Below are positions 27,033 through 36,044 of a stretch of 64,000 nt of DNA, piece after piece. A model generated the notes under the pieces. The model saw only the letters and a program-made list of their open reading frames with translations. It searched no databases and had not been told where the DNA came from. Origin of the DNA: Streptomyces sp. TG1A-8 (GTDB taxonomy: Bacteria > Actinomycetota > Actinomycetes > Streptomycetales > Streptomycetaceae); NCBI RefSeq assembly GCF_030499535.1, contig NZ_JASTLB010000001.1, positions 1,054,001 through 1,118,000 of the forward strand, read 5' to 3'. Within the stretch, counting starts at the first letter, position 1. Each line of letters opens with the position of its first letter. Both the position numbers and the translations under genes were made by a program.

Positions 27033-27377
27033 TCAGCCAAGGGCGGCCAGGAGGCGGACCACGTCGACGGTGCGAGGGGAAAAGCCGACCTCGTTGTCGT
27101 AGCCGATGGTCCTGGCGGCATCGATGGTGGTCGGGATGATGGTGTCGGCGGCCGCCCGGGCCCGGTGGAAGTCGCGGTGCGGGGCGTCGCGGAGGCGCTG
27201 GTCACCGGTGCAGGCGTGCGGGGCGTTCTTCAGGCCGCGCCGTACGCCGAAGTTCTGGTGCAGCAGGCGGGCCGACGGAACGGCGCGGTCGGTGGTGCAG
27301 GAGACGCTCGAGACGGTTCCGTGGGAGGCCTTCGGGCCGCTGCGGCCGAACCTGTTGACGACGGTGCGGGGTGCCAT
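27033..27377 (-). pseudogene. Relic of a glyceraldehyde-3-phosphate dehydrogenase gene with two internal in-frame deletions
   Basis: The 114-codon frame is a patchwork of GAPDH. It starts with the Rossmann opening RTVVNRFGRSG, jumps to the active-site region VSCTTD with NFGVRRGLKNAPHACTGDQR and RRARAAA-like FHRARAAADTIIPTT, then jumps to the C-terminal YDNEVGFSPRTVDVVRLLA. About 130 residues after the N-terminus and about 100 before the C-terminus are missing, so NAD binding and catalysis should be lost, although the catalytic Cys survives. The frame stays open and a GAGGAG sequence precedes the ATG. It lies 28 bp after the MFS gene on the same strand. Complete GAPDHs are about 335 residues. 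It could in principle still be translated as a small protein. Confidence 0.85.
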
Positions 27378-27405
27378 GGTTCCGATACTCCTCGTTCCGG
27401 AAGGT

Positions 27406-28848
27406 TCAGACAGCGGCGCGCGCCTTTGCGTTCCGCCAGGAGGACAGGGCGAGCAGCATTGCGGCGAAGAAGGCCGCCGAGGCGATGAGGGCCGAGATGT
27501 GCAGGCCGGAAACCAGATCCCGGCCTGCGATCAGGGAGGCGAAGAGGGCGACGCCGAGCGAATTGCCGATCTGGCGCGCCACGTTGAACACCGCCGACGC
27601 CACACCGGCGTTCTCGGCGGGGGCGGCCTGCACGATGGCGGCGGTGGCCGCCGGGACCGTGCTCGGGGTGGCGAGGCCGGTCGCGATGAGGGCGGGCAGC
27701 AGCATCCAGTAGGGGGCGTCGGGGCCGGCGAGCAGCCAGCCGAAGAACCCCAGGGCACCGAGCAGCAGAGCCCCGGTCATCGGCAGGTACGGGCCGTAAC
27801 GGGCGGTCAGGCGGCCGGACAGGGGGGCCGCGACGACGGCCATGCACACCGTCGGCAGCAGGGCGAGGCCGGCGCCCAGCGCGTCGTAGCCGCGTTCGTT
27901 CTGCAGGTAGAGCGTGGACAGATAGAGCATGCCGTAGTAGCCGAGGTTGAGCAGGACGCCCACGGCGGCAGTGGAGGAGAAACCGGGTGACCGGAACAGT
28001 GACAAGGGCAGCAGCGGCGGCCTGGCCGCGTCCGCGTGTGCCTCCATCCGCCGTTCGGCCACGACGAACGAGACGAGCGCGACCGCGGCGAGCGCGCCGG
28101 CGCCCAGCACCACCGGCGAGATCCAGCCCTGGGTGCCGGCTTCGTTGAGCATGCCGGCCAGCGCCAGCACGCCGACGATGCCCAGTACCTGGCCCACCGG
28201 GTCCAGGCCGCGCGCGCCGGTCCGGCCGGTGGGTGCGGGGACGTTCCTGCGGGTCAGCCAGACGGCCAGCAACGCGACGGGCACGTTGATCCAGAACGCG
28301 GCGCGCCAGTTCAGGCCGGCCACCAGCAGACCGCCCACCAGGGGTCCCGCCGCGAACGCGATGCCGGAGATGCCGGCCCAGACGCCGAGCGCCTTGGCCC
28401 GCACTTCCCTGGCCGGGTAGGCCGCGGTCAGCAGGGCGAGGGAGGTGGGCACCAGCAGGGCTCCGCCGGCGCCCTGTGCGAGGCGCGAGGCGATGAGCGT
28501 CCCCGGGCTGGTGGCCACGGCACAGCCGACCGAGGCGAGGGCGAAGAGGCCGAGGCCGGTGAGGAACACCTTGCGGTGTCCGAGCCGGTCGCCGAAGCCG
28601 CCGCCCATGAGCAGCAGGCCGCCGAAGACGGCGCTGTAGCCGTCGACGACCCAGGCCATCGTCGAGGCGCCGGCGCCGACCGAGTCACGGATGACGGGGA
28701 CGGCGACGGTGACGACCGTGACGTCCAGCATCACCAGGAAGTAGCCCAGGCTCAAGGCGATGAGCGGGGGCCACGACAGCCGCTCGATCGCAGGGAGCGG
28801 CGCCTCGTTCGCCGCTGCCGTTCCGGTTGTTGTACTCATGTGGGTCAT
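27406..28848 (-). CDS. MFS multidrug efflux transporter (DHA2/EmrB-QacA type)
   Basis: 480 residues with about 14 hydrophobic segments. The first helix has FLVMLDVTVVTVAVP (motif D1, LD-TVVNVALP type), followed by the loop motif GDRLGHRKVF (motif A) and the antiporter motif C region GPLVGGLLV. This family exports antibiotics and dyes by proton antiport. It is divergent from an ArsR-like regulator with only 42 bp between start codons, the usual arrangement of a drug-inducible pump. A GAPDH relic follows on the same strand. ATG 28848 has GGAG upstream; ATG 28839 is an alternative. Confidence 0.92.
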   Translation of the reverse strand: MTHMSTTTGTAAANEAPLPAIERLSWPPLIALSLGYFLVMLDVTVVTVAVPVIRDSVGAGASTMAWVVDGYSAVFGGLLLMGGGFGDRLGHRKVFLTGLGLFALASVGCAVATSPGTLIASRLAQGAGGALLVPTSLALLTAAYPAREVRAKALGVWAGISGIAFAAGPLVGGLLVAGLNWRAAFWINVPVALLAVWLTRRNVPAPTGRTGARGLDPVGQVLGIVGVLALAGMLNEAGTQGWISPVVLGAGALAAVALVSFVVAERRMEAHADAARPPLLPLSLFRSPGFSSTAAVGVLLNLGYYGMLYLSTLYLQNERGYDALGAGLALLPTVCMAVVAAPLSGRLTARYGPYLPMTGALLLGALGFFGWLLAGPDAPYWMLLPALIATGLATPSTVPAATAAIVQAAPAENAGVASAVFNVARQIGNSLGVALFASLIAGRDLVSGLHISALIASAAFFAAMLLALSSWRNAKARAAV

Positions 28849-28860
28849 CCTCGACTCCGG

Positions 28861-28884
28861 ACACTTAGCCGGTCACCAAAGTGT
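28861..28884. promoter_or_regulatory. Operator-like dyad between divergent MFS and ArsR-type genes
   Basis: ACACTT (28861-28866) and AAGTGT (28879-28884) form a perfect 6-bp inverted repeat with a 12-bp spacer, filling most of the 42-bp gap between the two start codons. It is the obvious site for the adjacent regulator. Confidence 0.55.
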
Positions 28885-28890
28885 GGTTGC

Positions 28891-29703
28891 ATGGCGGGCA
28901 TGGAAGAAGCCCCTGACGAAGCCCGCGGCCGGGCCGGGGACAAGGCCGCGGACCAGACCGAGCCGGAACTGTCGCGCGCCGCGCGCCTGCTGGCCAGCCC
29001 CTCCCGGGCCCGGATGCTCAAGGCGCTGTCCGACGGCCGGCCGCTGGGCGTCACGGTCCTGGCGGCGGAGGCCGGAGTGAGCGTACCGACGGCGAGCGTG
29101 CACCTCGCCCAGCTCGCCGGGGCGGGGCTCGTGCGGACCGAACACTCCGGGCGGCACCATTACTTCCGTCTGGCCGGCCCCGACGTCGCCGCCGCGCTGG
29201 AGGCACTGGCCATCATCGCGCCGCCCGACCCCACCCCGGTGACCGCCCTGCGCGCCCGCAGCCGGCACAACGCGCTGAGGCGTTCGCGCACCTGTTACGA
29301 CCACCTCGCGGGGTCCCTGGGGGTGGCGCTCATGGGGGCCTTCCTCGACCAGGGGCTGCTCCGGCGGGAAAAGAGCGACCCGGCGTCCGGCTCCCGCCCC
29401 GACCAGCCCGCCTCCTACGGCAGGCAGACGACGTACCACCTGACCTTCCGGGGTGGTGAGTGCTTCGGCAGGTTCGGCATCGACGTGAACGCGCTGGTCC
29501 GGGGGCGCCGCCCCGTGGTGCGCTACTGCGTCGACTGGAGCGAGCGGCGCCACCACCTAGCCGGTGCACTGGGCGCCGCCCTGGCCGCCCGGTTCTTCGA
29601 CCTGGGCTGGCTGCGCCATGGCATCTCGCCGCGCGTCGTCCATCTCACCGATGCCGGCCGGGACGGGGTCCGGGACGCCTTCGCGATCGAGATCACCGGC
29701 TGA
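28891..29703 (+). CDS. ArsR-like winged-helix regulator
   Basis: 270 residues. An N-terminal winged helix: LSRAARLLASPSRARMLKAL, then VTVLAAEAGVSVPTASVHLAQLAGAGLVRTE and the wing HSGRHHYFRLA. This is the ArsR/SmtB layout, followed by a long C-terminal region (about 115-270) with repeated helical segments (SRTCYDHLAGSLGVALMGAF and HLAGALGAALAARFF) seen in larger ArsR-type actinobacterial regulators. Cysteine metal sites of true metal sensors are not evident, so a small-molecule ligand is more likely. It is divergent from the MFS pump and should repress it. Start ATG 28891; ATG 28900 also possible. Confidence 0.85.
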   Translation: MAGMEEAPDEARGRAGDKAADQTEPELSRAARLLASPSRARMLKALSDGRPLGVTVLAAEAGVSVPTASVHLAQLAGAGLVRTEHSGRHHYFRLAGPDVAAALEALAIIAPPDPTPVTALRARSRHNALRRSRTCYDHLAGSLGVALMGAFLDQGLLRREKSDPASGSRPDQPASYGRQTTYHLTFRGGECFGRFGIDVNALVRGRRPVVRYCVDWSERRHHLAGALGAALAARFFDLGWLRHGISPRVVHLTDAGRDGVRDAFAIEITG

Positions 29704-29779
29704 CCGCCCGGCACGGCAGCGGAGCGGGCGGACGCCACCCGCCCGCGTGCTCCGACGGCCGCCCCGGTCCCGGCCCCGG

Positions 29780-30190
29780 TCAGCCGGCTTCCCAGGACAC
29801 CGTGGGAGCCTGCCGCACGCCGAGCACGGTGACACCGGTCTCGGTGCGCACCCGGTGCACGCTGCCCGGATCCTCGACGACCAGGTCGCCGACGGTGTAG
29901 CGGTCGCCGTTGTCGTTGATGAGTTCCCCGTCGAGGACGAACATCAATTCATAGCCGAGGTGTTCGTGTAGATCGCCGTGCGCACCCGGACCGAAGCGCA
30001 CCAGGAACGCGGTCGCACTCTGCGGCGCCTGGGTGGCGTACAGCGGTCGTATCTGCACCCCGGCCCGGCCCGGCTCGATCCAGCCGTTCCAGTCGAGGGC
30101 GTCACGGCCCTCGGCGGTGAGCAGGCCGCGGAGCACCGTGACGGTGCGCTGCTGGGGGGGTTCGGTCCGGTCCGCGAGCACGTCGCTCAT
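29780..30190 (-). CDS. Small cupin-domain protein
   Basis: 136 residues forming one cupin barrel. Motif 1 is visible as GAHGDLHEHLGYELMFVLDG with two His and the Glu as metal ligands; motif 2 contributes DPGSVHRV with the last His. Such single-domain cupins serve as isomerases, dioxygenases or ligand-binding domains, so no reaction can be assigned. Its start overlaps the stop of the FAD/NAD(P) gene (ATGA), so the two are co-translated and probably act in one pathway. Confidence 0.85.
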   Translation of the reverse strand: MSDVLADRTEPPQQRTVTVLRGLLTAEGRDALDWNGWIEPGRAGVQIRPLYATQAPQSATAFLVRFGPGAHGDLHEHLGYELMFVLDGELINDNGDRYTVGDLVVEDPGSVHRVRTETGVTVLGVRQAPTVSWEAG

Positions 30191-32118
30191 ACCGGGGCTC
30201 CTTCCGGTTCCAGGGCGGGAACGGTTTCTTCCACGACCGGGGTCGTGGGTACCGTGACGGCAGGGACGGCTGCTGGTACCGCGTTGAGGGCCGCGGCGGC
30301 AACGGCGTCGGCGTCGCGGATGAACTCGTTCCACGGTCCGGGGCGCCCACTGCCGACCAGGGTGAACCAGCGGGTGTGCTCGGTGGGCAGGCCCAGCACG
30401 ATCAGTCCAGTGTCGGGCTGGCCCTCGGCGGTCAACGGGTGGAACGGGGTGCGGGTGACGGCCACGCCGCCGGTGCGGAAGGCCGACTCCCCCTCACCGT
30501 TGACGAACTCCGTCCAGATGCCGCGCCGCAGCAGGTTGACGGTCAGCGGCGAGGGGTCGAGCCGTACGTCCGGGTTGGGGATGCGGGCATCGATCAGGAT
30601 GTCCACGGGAACCTCCGAACCCGGGACGGCGTCGGAGGAGATCGTGAAGGAGTCCGCCCCGGCGTCCGCGGCGAAGCGGGTCTCGGGCCCGACGACGCGC
30701 AACAGCCCGGCCTGGATGAGGGACAGCGCGTAGCGCACCCGGATCCGCGGTGGTCCGGCCGCGAGGAAGGAGTGGCGCGGCGCGAAGTCTGTGAGGAAGC
30801 CGCGGTGGGCCTGCGGGTGGAACCCGGCAAAGTCCATCAGCTCGCGGATGACCCAGCGGGTGTCGCGCAGCACGTCCAAGGAGGTCTTCAGGGCGTCGTC
30901 CATGTTGCCGCGTTCGGCGTGTTCGAGGTCGAGCCGCATTTCCTCGACCAGCGCCCGGTCGAAGTCGGCCACCCCGGTGAACGGCCGCCCCTTGAAGGGA
31001 CGGCTCAGCCGCCACAGGTCCGGCGCCGTCGAGGTGTCCCGCACACCGTGCCGTTCGGCCAGGGCGAGCACGTCCGGCACCCCCCGCCGTGACCGGGCGA
31101 CGACCTCGGTGCGGAAGTCCTCCACCCGCTCCGGGGCCTCGGCGCGCAGCACCGCCGTGAAGTACGTCAGGTGGATCTCGGCCAGCAGCCATGGCAGCAC
31201 GTCCCGGTCGAAGTCCAGGGGCGCACCGGCCGCGTGTGCCCGGACGATGTCCGGTGTGAACAGGGTGCTGCCGGCCTTGTAGGCGGCCGTCTTCTGGTTG
31301 CGTCCGCGGGCGGGCAGCGGCATCCCGCTGCGGGAACCCACGAGCATCCGGGGCTCGTCGCCGCTCGGCTTGTAGCGGACGTCCCCGTCCGGGTCCTCGG
31401 CGAACGTGCCGCCACGCCCGACGGTGAGCGCGTACATGATGTCGTAGAAGGACAGGCCGATGCCGACGATCCCCACGGTCGCCGTCGCGGGGATCTCGTC
31501 CAGCGGCATGTCGGCCGGGGAGTCGCCGCGTATGTAGCGCAGGTGCGGGCGGGCGGCGGCGAATTCGGCGAGTTCGCGGTGCACGCCGGTGAGGGCGGGC
31601 GTCGGGTGTCCCGTGGTCAGCACGACCCGGTCGGCCCGGAACCAGGTGCCGTCGGACAACCGCAGGCTGTACCCGACGGAGCTTGGGACGAGGTCCTCGA
31701 CAGTGGCGGTGACGCGGTGCAGCACGGCCCAGGGCGGCAGGTGCGCCTCGACGGTGTCCACCACGTAGCGCATGTACTGCCCGTGCAGGGCCCGGGGGGC
31801 GTAGGCGTTGGGCCCGGCGCAGTCGGGGTCGTGCAACTCCCACCACTGGGCCAGCGACGGGCCGGCGCCGGGGCGGGCGGGGCCGCCGTCGGGCGGCCCG
31901 GAGAACATGGTGACCTCGCCGCAAACGGTGTTCATCAGGAACCAGGCGGGCTGGTCGGAACGCCAGATCCGGCCGCAGCCGACCTCCACGGCGTCCACCA
32001 GAAAGATGTCCATCCTGCGAGGCGCGCCTTCGGCCAGCCGTGCGGCCAGCCGCTCCAGTACCCCCACTCCCCGCGGGCCACTGCCGACTATGACGATGCG
32101 ATGCGAGTCTTCCACCAC
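30187..32118 (-). CDS. FAD/NAD(P)-binding protein (NAD_binding_9 type), possible oxidase or hydroxylase
   Basis: 643 residues. The N-terminus is a Rossmann dinucleotide fold, RIVIVGSGPRGVGVLERLAA, followed by ADRVVLTTGHPTP and a second nucleotide segment TVGIVGIGLSFYDIMYAL. The family is large and poorly characterised; members sit in biosynthetic clusters and are assumed to be flavoenzymes. The last ~40 residues are a Pro/Val/Ala tail. I place the start at GTG 32118, with AAAGG 6 bp upstream; upstream codons have low third-position G+C and are probably not translated. It is divergent from the isochorismatase-fold/leuCD genes and co-translated with the cupin. Confidence 0.82.
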   Translation of the reverse strand: MVEDSHRIVIVGSGPRGVGVLERLAARLAEGAPRRMDIFLVDAVEVGCGRIWRSDQPAWFLMNTVCGEVTMFSGPPDGGPARPGAGPSLAQWWELHDPDCAGPNAYAPRALHGQYMRYVVDTVEAHLPPWAVLHRVTATVEDLVPSSVGYSLRLSDGTWFRADRVVLTTGHPTPALTGVHRELAEFAAARPHLRYIRGDSPADMPLDEIPATATVGIVGIGLSFYDIMYALTVGRGGTFAEDPDGDVRYKPSGDEPRMLVGSRSGMPLPARGRNQKTAAYKAGSTLFTPDIVRAHAAGAPLDFDRDVLPWLLAEIHLTYFTAVLRAEAPERVEDFRTEVVARSRRGVPDVLALAERHGVRDTSTAPDLWRLSRPFKGRPFTGVADFDRALVEEMRLDLEHAERGNMDDALKTSLDVLRDTRWVIRELMDFAGFHPQAHRGFLTDFAPRHSFLAAGPPRIRVRYALSLIQAGLLRVVGPETRFAADAGADSFTISSDAVPGSEVPVDILIDARIPNPDVRLDPSPLTVNLLRRGIWTEFVNGEGESAFRTGGVAVTRTPFHPLTAEGQPDTGLIVLGLPTEHTRWFTLVGSGRPGPWNEFIRDADAVAAAALNAVPAAVPAVTVPTTPVVEETVPALEPEGAPV

Positions 32119-32425
32119 ATGAGACCTTTCGGCTTTTTCTCCGAGATGCTGCACGGGCCCTCCGGATCTTTTGGAATCAAGGGTCCGCGCAGGCTCCAAG
32201 GGATTCTGGGTGCGCCCTCGAAGGGGGGATGCGAATTTCTTTCGCGGAAAGGAGACTACCGGGTTCCCGGTCGGCAAATCAAACAAATTCACTCATACCG
32301 TCATGAGCGGTCTTCATGGAAATGGGACACAGCACGAGGCGGCGGCTATTGTCGTACCGCACTTAATTGATTCGCCGCCGTGGCGATATCAATACTTCGC
32401 CCCCGAGCGACAGTGGAGACCCATC
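32119..32425. promoter_or_regulatory. Divergent promoter region of the leu-like cluster
   Basis: 307 bp separate the FAD/NAD(P) gene from the isochorismatase-fold gene. It is markedly poorer in G+C than its surroundings (for example 32235-32410), includes an in-frame TTA codon at 32363-32365 and A/T-rich third positions, which argues against translation from the ATG at 32303. No exact consensus promoter was identified. Confidence 0.5.
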
Positions 32426-33007
32426 GTGGGACGTCCGGCACTCATTCTCATGGATCTCATCAACGACGTGGTCCACCCCGACGGCAGCTACGCCAAGGAG
32501 GGCTACGCGGAGCAAGTGGCCTCCCGCGGCGTCCTGGAGCGGGCCGCCACAGCGGCGGACCTCGCCCGCGAGCAGGACATCCCGGTCATCCACGTGACCG
32601 TCGGCTTCTCCCCCGGCTACCCCGACTGGCCCGCCGACTCCCCGGTGTTCGCTCCGTGCCGCTATGAGAAACGGCTCCAGCTCGGCACCTGGGGCACCGA
32701 ACAGCACGAACGGGTACGGCCGCGCTCCGACGAGGTGCTGCTCGCCAAGCACCGGCTGAGCCCCTTCCACGGCACCGCGCTGGACCTGCTCCTGCGCTCC
32801 CAGGGTGTGGACCGGCTGCTGCTGGGCGGGGTGTCCACGGACCTCGTGGTGATGTCGGCGGCGCGTGATGCGCACGACCGCGACTACCGTGTGGAGGTTC
32901 TGGAGGATGCCACTGCCGCCGCCAACCCCGAGCTGCACCGGGCCGCAGTCACCCTCCTGGGCCGTACCGCCACCGTGACCAGCGTCGCCCAAGCCCTGTC
33001 CCGCTGA
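32426..33007 (+). CDS. Isochorismatase-fold protein lacking the catalytic cysteine
   Basis: 193 residues of the cysteine-hydrolase/isochorismatase fold: [14 protein letters not shown] (catalytic Asp), [16 protein letters not shown] (Lys), and [18 protein letters not shown]. In nicotinamidase-type enzymes the last motif carries the nucleophile Cys (VC-V); here that position is Val141. True isochorismatases such as PhzD and EntB also lack this Cys and cleave a vinyl ether by acid catalysis, so an enol-ether or similar substrate is possible; a non-catalytic role is the alternative. GTG 32426 has GGAG 8 bp upstream. It leads a tight run with leuC and leuD. Confidence 0.82.
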   Translation: MGRPALILMDLINDVVHPDGSYAKEGYAEQVASRGVLERAATAADLAREQDIPVIHVTVGFSPGYPDWPADSPVFAPCRYEKRLQLGTWGTEQHERVRPRSDEVLLAKHRLSPFHGTALDLLLRSQGVDRLLLGGVSTDLVVMSAARDAHDRDYRVEVLEDATAAANPELHRAAVTLLGRTATVTSVAQALSR

Positions 33008-33030
33008 CCACCACCGCACGAGGAGCACCC

Positions 33031-34431
33031 ATGGGCTCGACCCTGGCCGAGAAGGTCTGGAACGCGCACGTCGTCCACCCCGGTGACAGTGGCGAGGACC
33101 TGCTCTACATCGACCTGCACCTGCTGCACGAAGTCAACACCCCGCAGGCCTTCGACGGCCTGCGGACCGCTGGGCGGCGGGTGCGGCGCCCGGACCTCAC
33201 ACTGGGGACCGAGGATCACAACGTCCCCACCATTGCCGTCGACAAGCCCATCCAGGACCCGGTGGCCCGCCGCCAGTCGGAGCTAATGCGCAAGAACTGC
33301 GCCGAGTTCGGCATCCCGTTGTTGCGCGTCGGCGACCCCCAGCAGGGCATCGTCCACGTCATCGGTCCGGAACTGGGCCTGACCCGGCCCGGCATGACGA
33401 TCGTGTGCTGCGACTCGCACACCACGACGCAGGGGGCCTTCGGCGCCCTCGCCTTTGGCATCGGCACCAGCCAGGTCGAGCACGTGCTGGCCACCCAGAC
33501 GCTGGCGATGAAGCGTCCCCGCGACATGGCCGTGACCGTCGGCGGCCCCCTGCGCCCGGGTGTGACGGCGAAGGACCTGGTCCTCGCCCTCATCGCCCGG
33601 ATCGGCACCGCGGGCGGCCAGGGCCATATCGTGGAGTACCGCGGCACCGCCATTGACGCTCTGTCGATGGAGGGACGGATGACCCTGTGCAACATGACGG
33701 TGGAGGCGGGCTCGCGGGCCGGGATGATCGCACCCGACGCCACGACGCTGGAGTACCTGGCCGGCCGTCCGGGCATGCCGCGGGGCGCCGCCTGGAACGC
33801 GGAGGCTGAACACTGGACGCAGCTGCGCAGCGATCCGGACGCGGTGTTCGACAAGGAGGTCGTCCTGGACGGCGGCGCCGTGTCTCCGTACGTGTCCTGG
33901 GGCACCAATCCCGCCCAGAGCGTGCCGCTCGACGGCCTGGTCCCGGATCCGGGCGACTTCGCCACCGAGTCGGAGCGTGCGGCGGCCCGCCACGCGCTGG
34001 ACTACATGGCGCTGACGCCGGGCACCGCGATGCGGGACGTGCCGGTGGATTCCGTGTTCGTCGGTTCCTGCACCAACGGCCGGATCGAGGACCTGCGTGC
34101 CGTGGCGGAGGTCCTCCGGGGCCGCAAGGTGGCCGAAGGCGTCCACCTGATGATCGTCCCGGGATCGGCGAGCGTGCGCCGCCAGGCCGTCGCGGAGGGA
34201 CTGGCCGACGTATTCGACCGGGCTGGCGCGGACTTCCGGGCCGGCGCCGGCTGTTCGATGTGCGCAGCCCTCAACGAGGACCGGCTGCGCCCCGGGGAGC
34301 GGGCCGCCTCCACGAACAACCGCAATTTCGAGGGGCGGCAGGGCCGGGGGTCGCGCACCCACATCGTCTCCCCGGCAGTCGCCGCTGCCACCGCCGTGTC
34401 CGGGCGGCTGGCCGCCCCCGACGACCTGTAA
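33031..34431 (+). CDS. leuC: LeuC-type dehydratase/isomerase large subunit (paralogue in a biosynthetic cluster)
   Basis: 466 residues, the usual LeuC length. The [4Fe-4S] ligands are in [15 protein letters not shown] and [12 protein letters not shown]; other landmarks are TVCCDSHT-like [22 protein letters not shown] and [12 protein letters not shown]. LeuC with LeuD isomerises 2-isopropylmalate to 3-isopropylmalate by dehydration and rehydration. Typical LeuC has CLGMNPD after CSM; here it is CAALNED, next to the active site. With a leuA paralogue, dioxygenase and aminotransferase around it and no leuB, a dedicated chain-extension pathway is more likely than housekeeping leucine synthesis. 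It begins 23 bp after the isochorismatase-fold gene, with a GAGGAG sequence upstream. Confidence 0.93.
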   Translation: MGSTLAEKVWNAHVVHPGDSGEDLLYIDLHLLHEVNTPQAFDGLRTAGRRVRRPDLTLGTEDHNVPTIAVDKPIQDPVARRQSELMRKNCAEFGIPLLRVGDPQQGIVHVIGPELGLTRPGMTIVCCDSHTTTQGAFGALAFGIGTSQVEHVLATQTLAMKRPRDMAVTVGGPLRPGVTAKDLVLALIARIGTAGGQGHIVEYRGTAIDALSMEGRMTLCNMTVEAGSRAGMIAPDATTLEYLAGRPGMPRGAAWNAEAEHWTQLRSDPDAVFDKEVVLDGGAVSPYVSWGTNPAQSVPLDGLVPDPGDFATESERAAARHALDYMALTPGTAMRDVPVDSVFVGSCTNGRIEDLRAVAEVLRGRKVAEGVHLMIVPGSASVRRQAVAEGLADVFDRAGADFRAGAGCSMCAALNEDRLRPGERAASTNNRNFEGRQGRGSRTHIVSPAVAAATAVSGRLAAPDDL

Positions 34432-34441
34432 GGAAGCTGCC

Positions 34442-35035
34442 TTGGAGAAGTTCACCGTCCACCACGGCACGGCAATGCCGCTGCGGCGCAGCGACGTCGA
34501 CACCGACCAGATCATCCCGGTGCGGTTCCTCAACCACTCCGAGCGCACCGGGCACGCCGACGCGCTGTTCGCCGACTGGCGCACGGATCCCGGCTTCGTG
34601 CTCAACCAGCCCCAATACCAGGGTGCCAGCGTGCTGATCGCCGGCAACGACTTCGGCACCGGCTCCTCGCGCGAGTACGCGGTGTGGGCACTGCTGAACT
34701 ACGGTTTCCGCGCCGTGGTCGCGCCCCGCTTCGGCGATATCTTTCACGGCAACGCGCTGATGAACGGCCTGCTACCGGTCACGTTGGCCGAGGAGACCGT
34801 CGAACGGCTGTGGGACCTGGTCACCGCCGAGCCGGCCCGCCGGGTCACCGTCGACCTGACAGAATCCAGCCTGCGCTGCGGGGAGGTCTGCGCCTCCTTC
34901 CGCATCGAGGAAGGAGCCCGCCGGCGGCTGCTGTCGGGCCTCGACCTCATCGCCGACACCCTTCGGCACGAGGACTCGATCGCCTCCTACGAGAGCACGC
35001 GCCGGTCGGCCATGCCCGTCACGACATCGCTCTGA
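34442..35035 (+). CDS. leuD: LeuD-type dehydratase/isomerase small subunit (paralogue)
   Basis: 197 residues. It shows LRRSDVDTDQIIPVRFL, GNDFGTGSSREYAVWALLNYG and FGDIFHGNALMNGLLPV, the swivelling domain that completes the LeuC active site. The housekeeping enzyme usually reads SSREHAVWAL; here His is Tyr. The start is a rare TTG at 34442 with AGGAAG upstream, 10 bp after leuC. Its last 49 bp overlap the convergent LysR gene, so transcripts of the two collide at their 3' ends. Confidence 0.92.
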   Translation: MEKFTVHHGTAMPLRRSDVDTDQIIPVRFLNHSERTGHADALFADWRTDPGFVLNQPQYQGASVLIAGNDFGTGSSREYAVWALLNYGFRAVVAPRFGDIFHGNALMNGLLPVTLAEETVERLWDLVTAEPARRVTVDLTESSLRCGEVCASFRIEEGARRRLLSGLDLIADTLRHEDSIASYESTRRSAMPVTTSL

Positions 35036-35952
35036 GGGCCCACCAGAGCGCGCAGGTCGTTGATCCGCCGCCCGGCGATCTCCCGGGCGGCGGCGGCGAA
35101 CGCCCGGACCCGGTCGTCGTCCTCGGCGGCCCGGACACTGAGGAACAGCTGACGTGAGCGGCGCGGCGCCAACTGCAGGACCCGCAGGCCGGGCAGCACC
35201 GCCGGCAGCACGGTGTCCGGCAGAATCGTCGCTCCCAGTCCCTCGCCGACCATAGACAGCACCGTGTTCAGGTCCCGTATGTGGTGCGGGACCGCCAGCT
35301 CCCCGTCCGCCTCCCGCAGGGTGCGCAGCACCGCTGCTTCCGGGTCCCAGGAGGGGATGATCAGCGGCAGGGCCGCGACCTGCTCGTACGGCAGGGCACG
35401 GGCACCGGCGAGCGGGTGGTCCCGGGCGACCAGGGCGTACAAGGTCTCGCGCACCAGGGGTGCCGTGACCACTCCGGGTGGCGCGGAGTAGGTGATGCCC
35501 ACGTCCACGCCGCCAGCTCTCAACCAGCGGCCTATCTGCTTGTCGTCGGCCTCCCGGACGGTGATGGCCGGCTCCCGGCCGGTGGCGGCCAGCTGGACCA
35601 TCAGCCGCGGCAGCAGCTGCGAGGCGAAGGTGGGTACCGTCGCCACCCGCAGCGGGCCGTCGTCGGCCCGGGCGGCACGCGCCCGCAGGATCACCAGTTC
35701 GGCGTGGTGCACCACGGCCTGGGCATGCTGGAGCACCCGCCTGCCCTCCGCGGTGAGGGTGACGCCGCCGCGCTCGCGGCGCATCAGCGTCACCCCGAGC
35801 TCCTTCTCCAGCGCCGCCACCGCGTGGCTCACCGCCGACTGACTGATGCCGAGCCGCAGTCCGGCCCGGGTGAAGCTTTCCGTCTCGGCCACTGCGACGA
35901 ATGCGGAACACTGCGACAGTTTCACCAGGTCTCCCCGAACTGAATTCGTCAT
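34987..35952 (-). CDS. LysR-family regulator of the leu-like cluster
   Basis: 321 residues. The N-terminal helix-turn-helix is standard LysR: FVAVAETESFTRAGLRLGIS, then QSAVSHAVAALEKELGVTLM. The effector domain (about 95-300) has PLRVATVPTFASQLLPRLM and DVGITYSAPP. LysR proteins usually bind upstream of a divergent target and respond to a pathway intermediate; the divergent target here is the dioxygenase gene starting at 36195, whose leader contains a pair of 21-bp-spaced direct repeats. The gene overlaps the end of leuD on the opposite strand. ATG 35952 agrees with the usual distance to the HTH. Confidence 0.92.
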   Translation of the reverse strand: MTNSVRGDLVKLSQCSAFVAVAETESFTRAGLRLGISQSAVSHAVAALEKELGVTLMRRERGGVTLTAEGRRVLQHAQAVVHHAELVILRARAARADDGPLRVATVPTFASQLLPRLMVQLAATGREPAITVREADDKQIGRWLRAGGVDVGITYSAPPGVVTAPLVRETLYALVARDHPLAGARALPYEQVAALPLIIPSWDPEAAVLRTLREADGELAVPHHIRDLNTVLSMVGEGLGATILPDTVLPAVLPGLRVLQLAPRRSRQLFLSVRAAEDDDRVRAFAAAAREIAGRRINDLRALVGPQSDVVTGMADRRVLS

Positions 35953-36044
35953 GCAAGACGCTCATGATTCGTCGGCCACGGTAAGCACAGTGGATCGGCA
36001 CCGGACTACGGAATCCACACAACAGAGGAATGACGTCCGGGATT

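Noticed and set aside
32303..32425. Upstream ATG for the isochorismatase-fold gene (would add 41 residues)
   Set aside because: The extension contains a TTA codon and A/T-rich third positions, unlike the gene body; GTG 32426 has a good ribosome site.
33031..35035. leuCD considered as the housekeeping leucine genes
   Set aside because: Sequence similarity alone allows it, but neighbours (dioxygenase, flavoprotein, LysR, second-type leuA with altered regulatory domain) and substitutions near the active site favour a dedicated paralogue. Not excluded without the rest of the genome.
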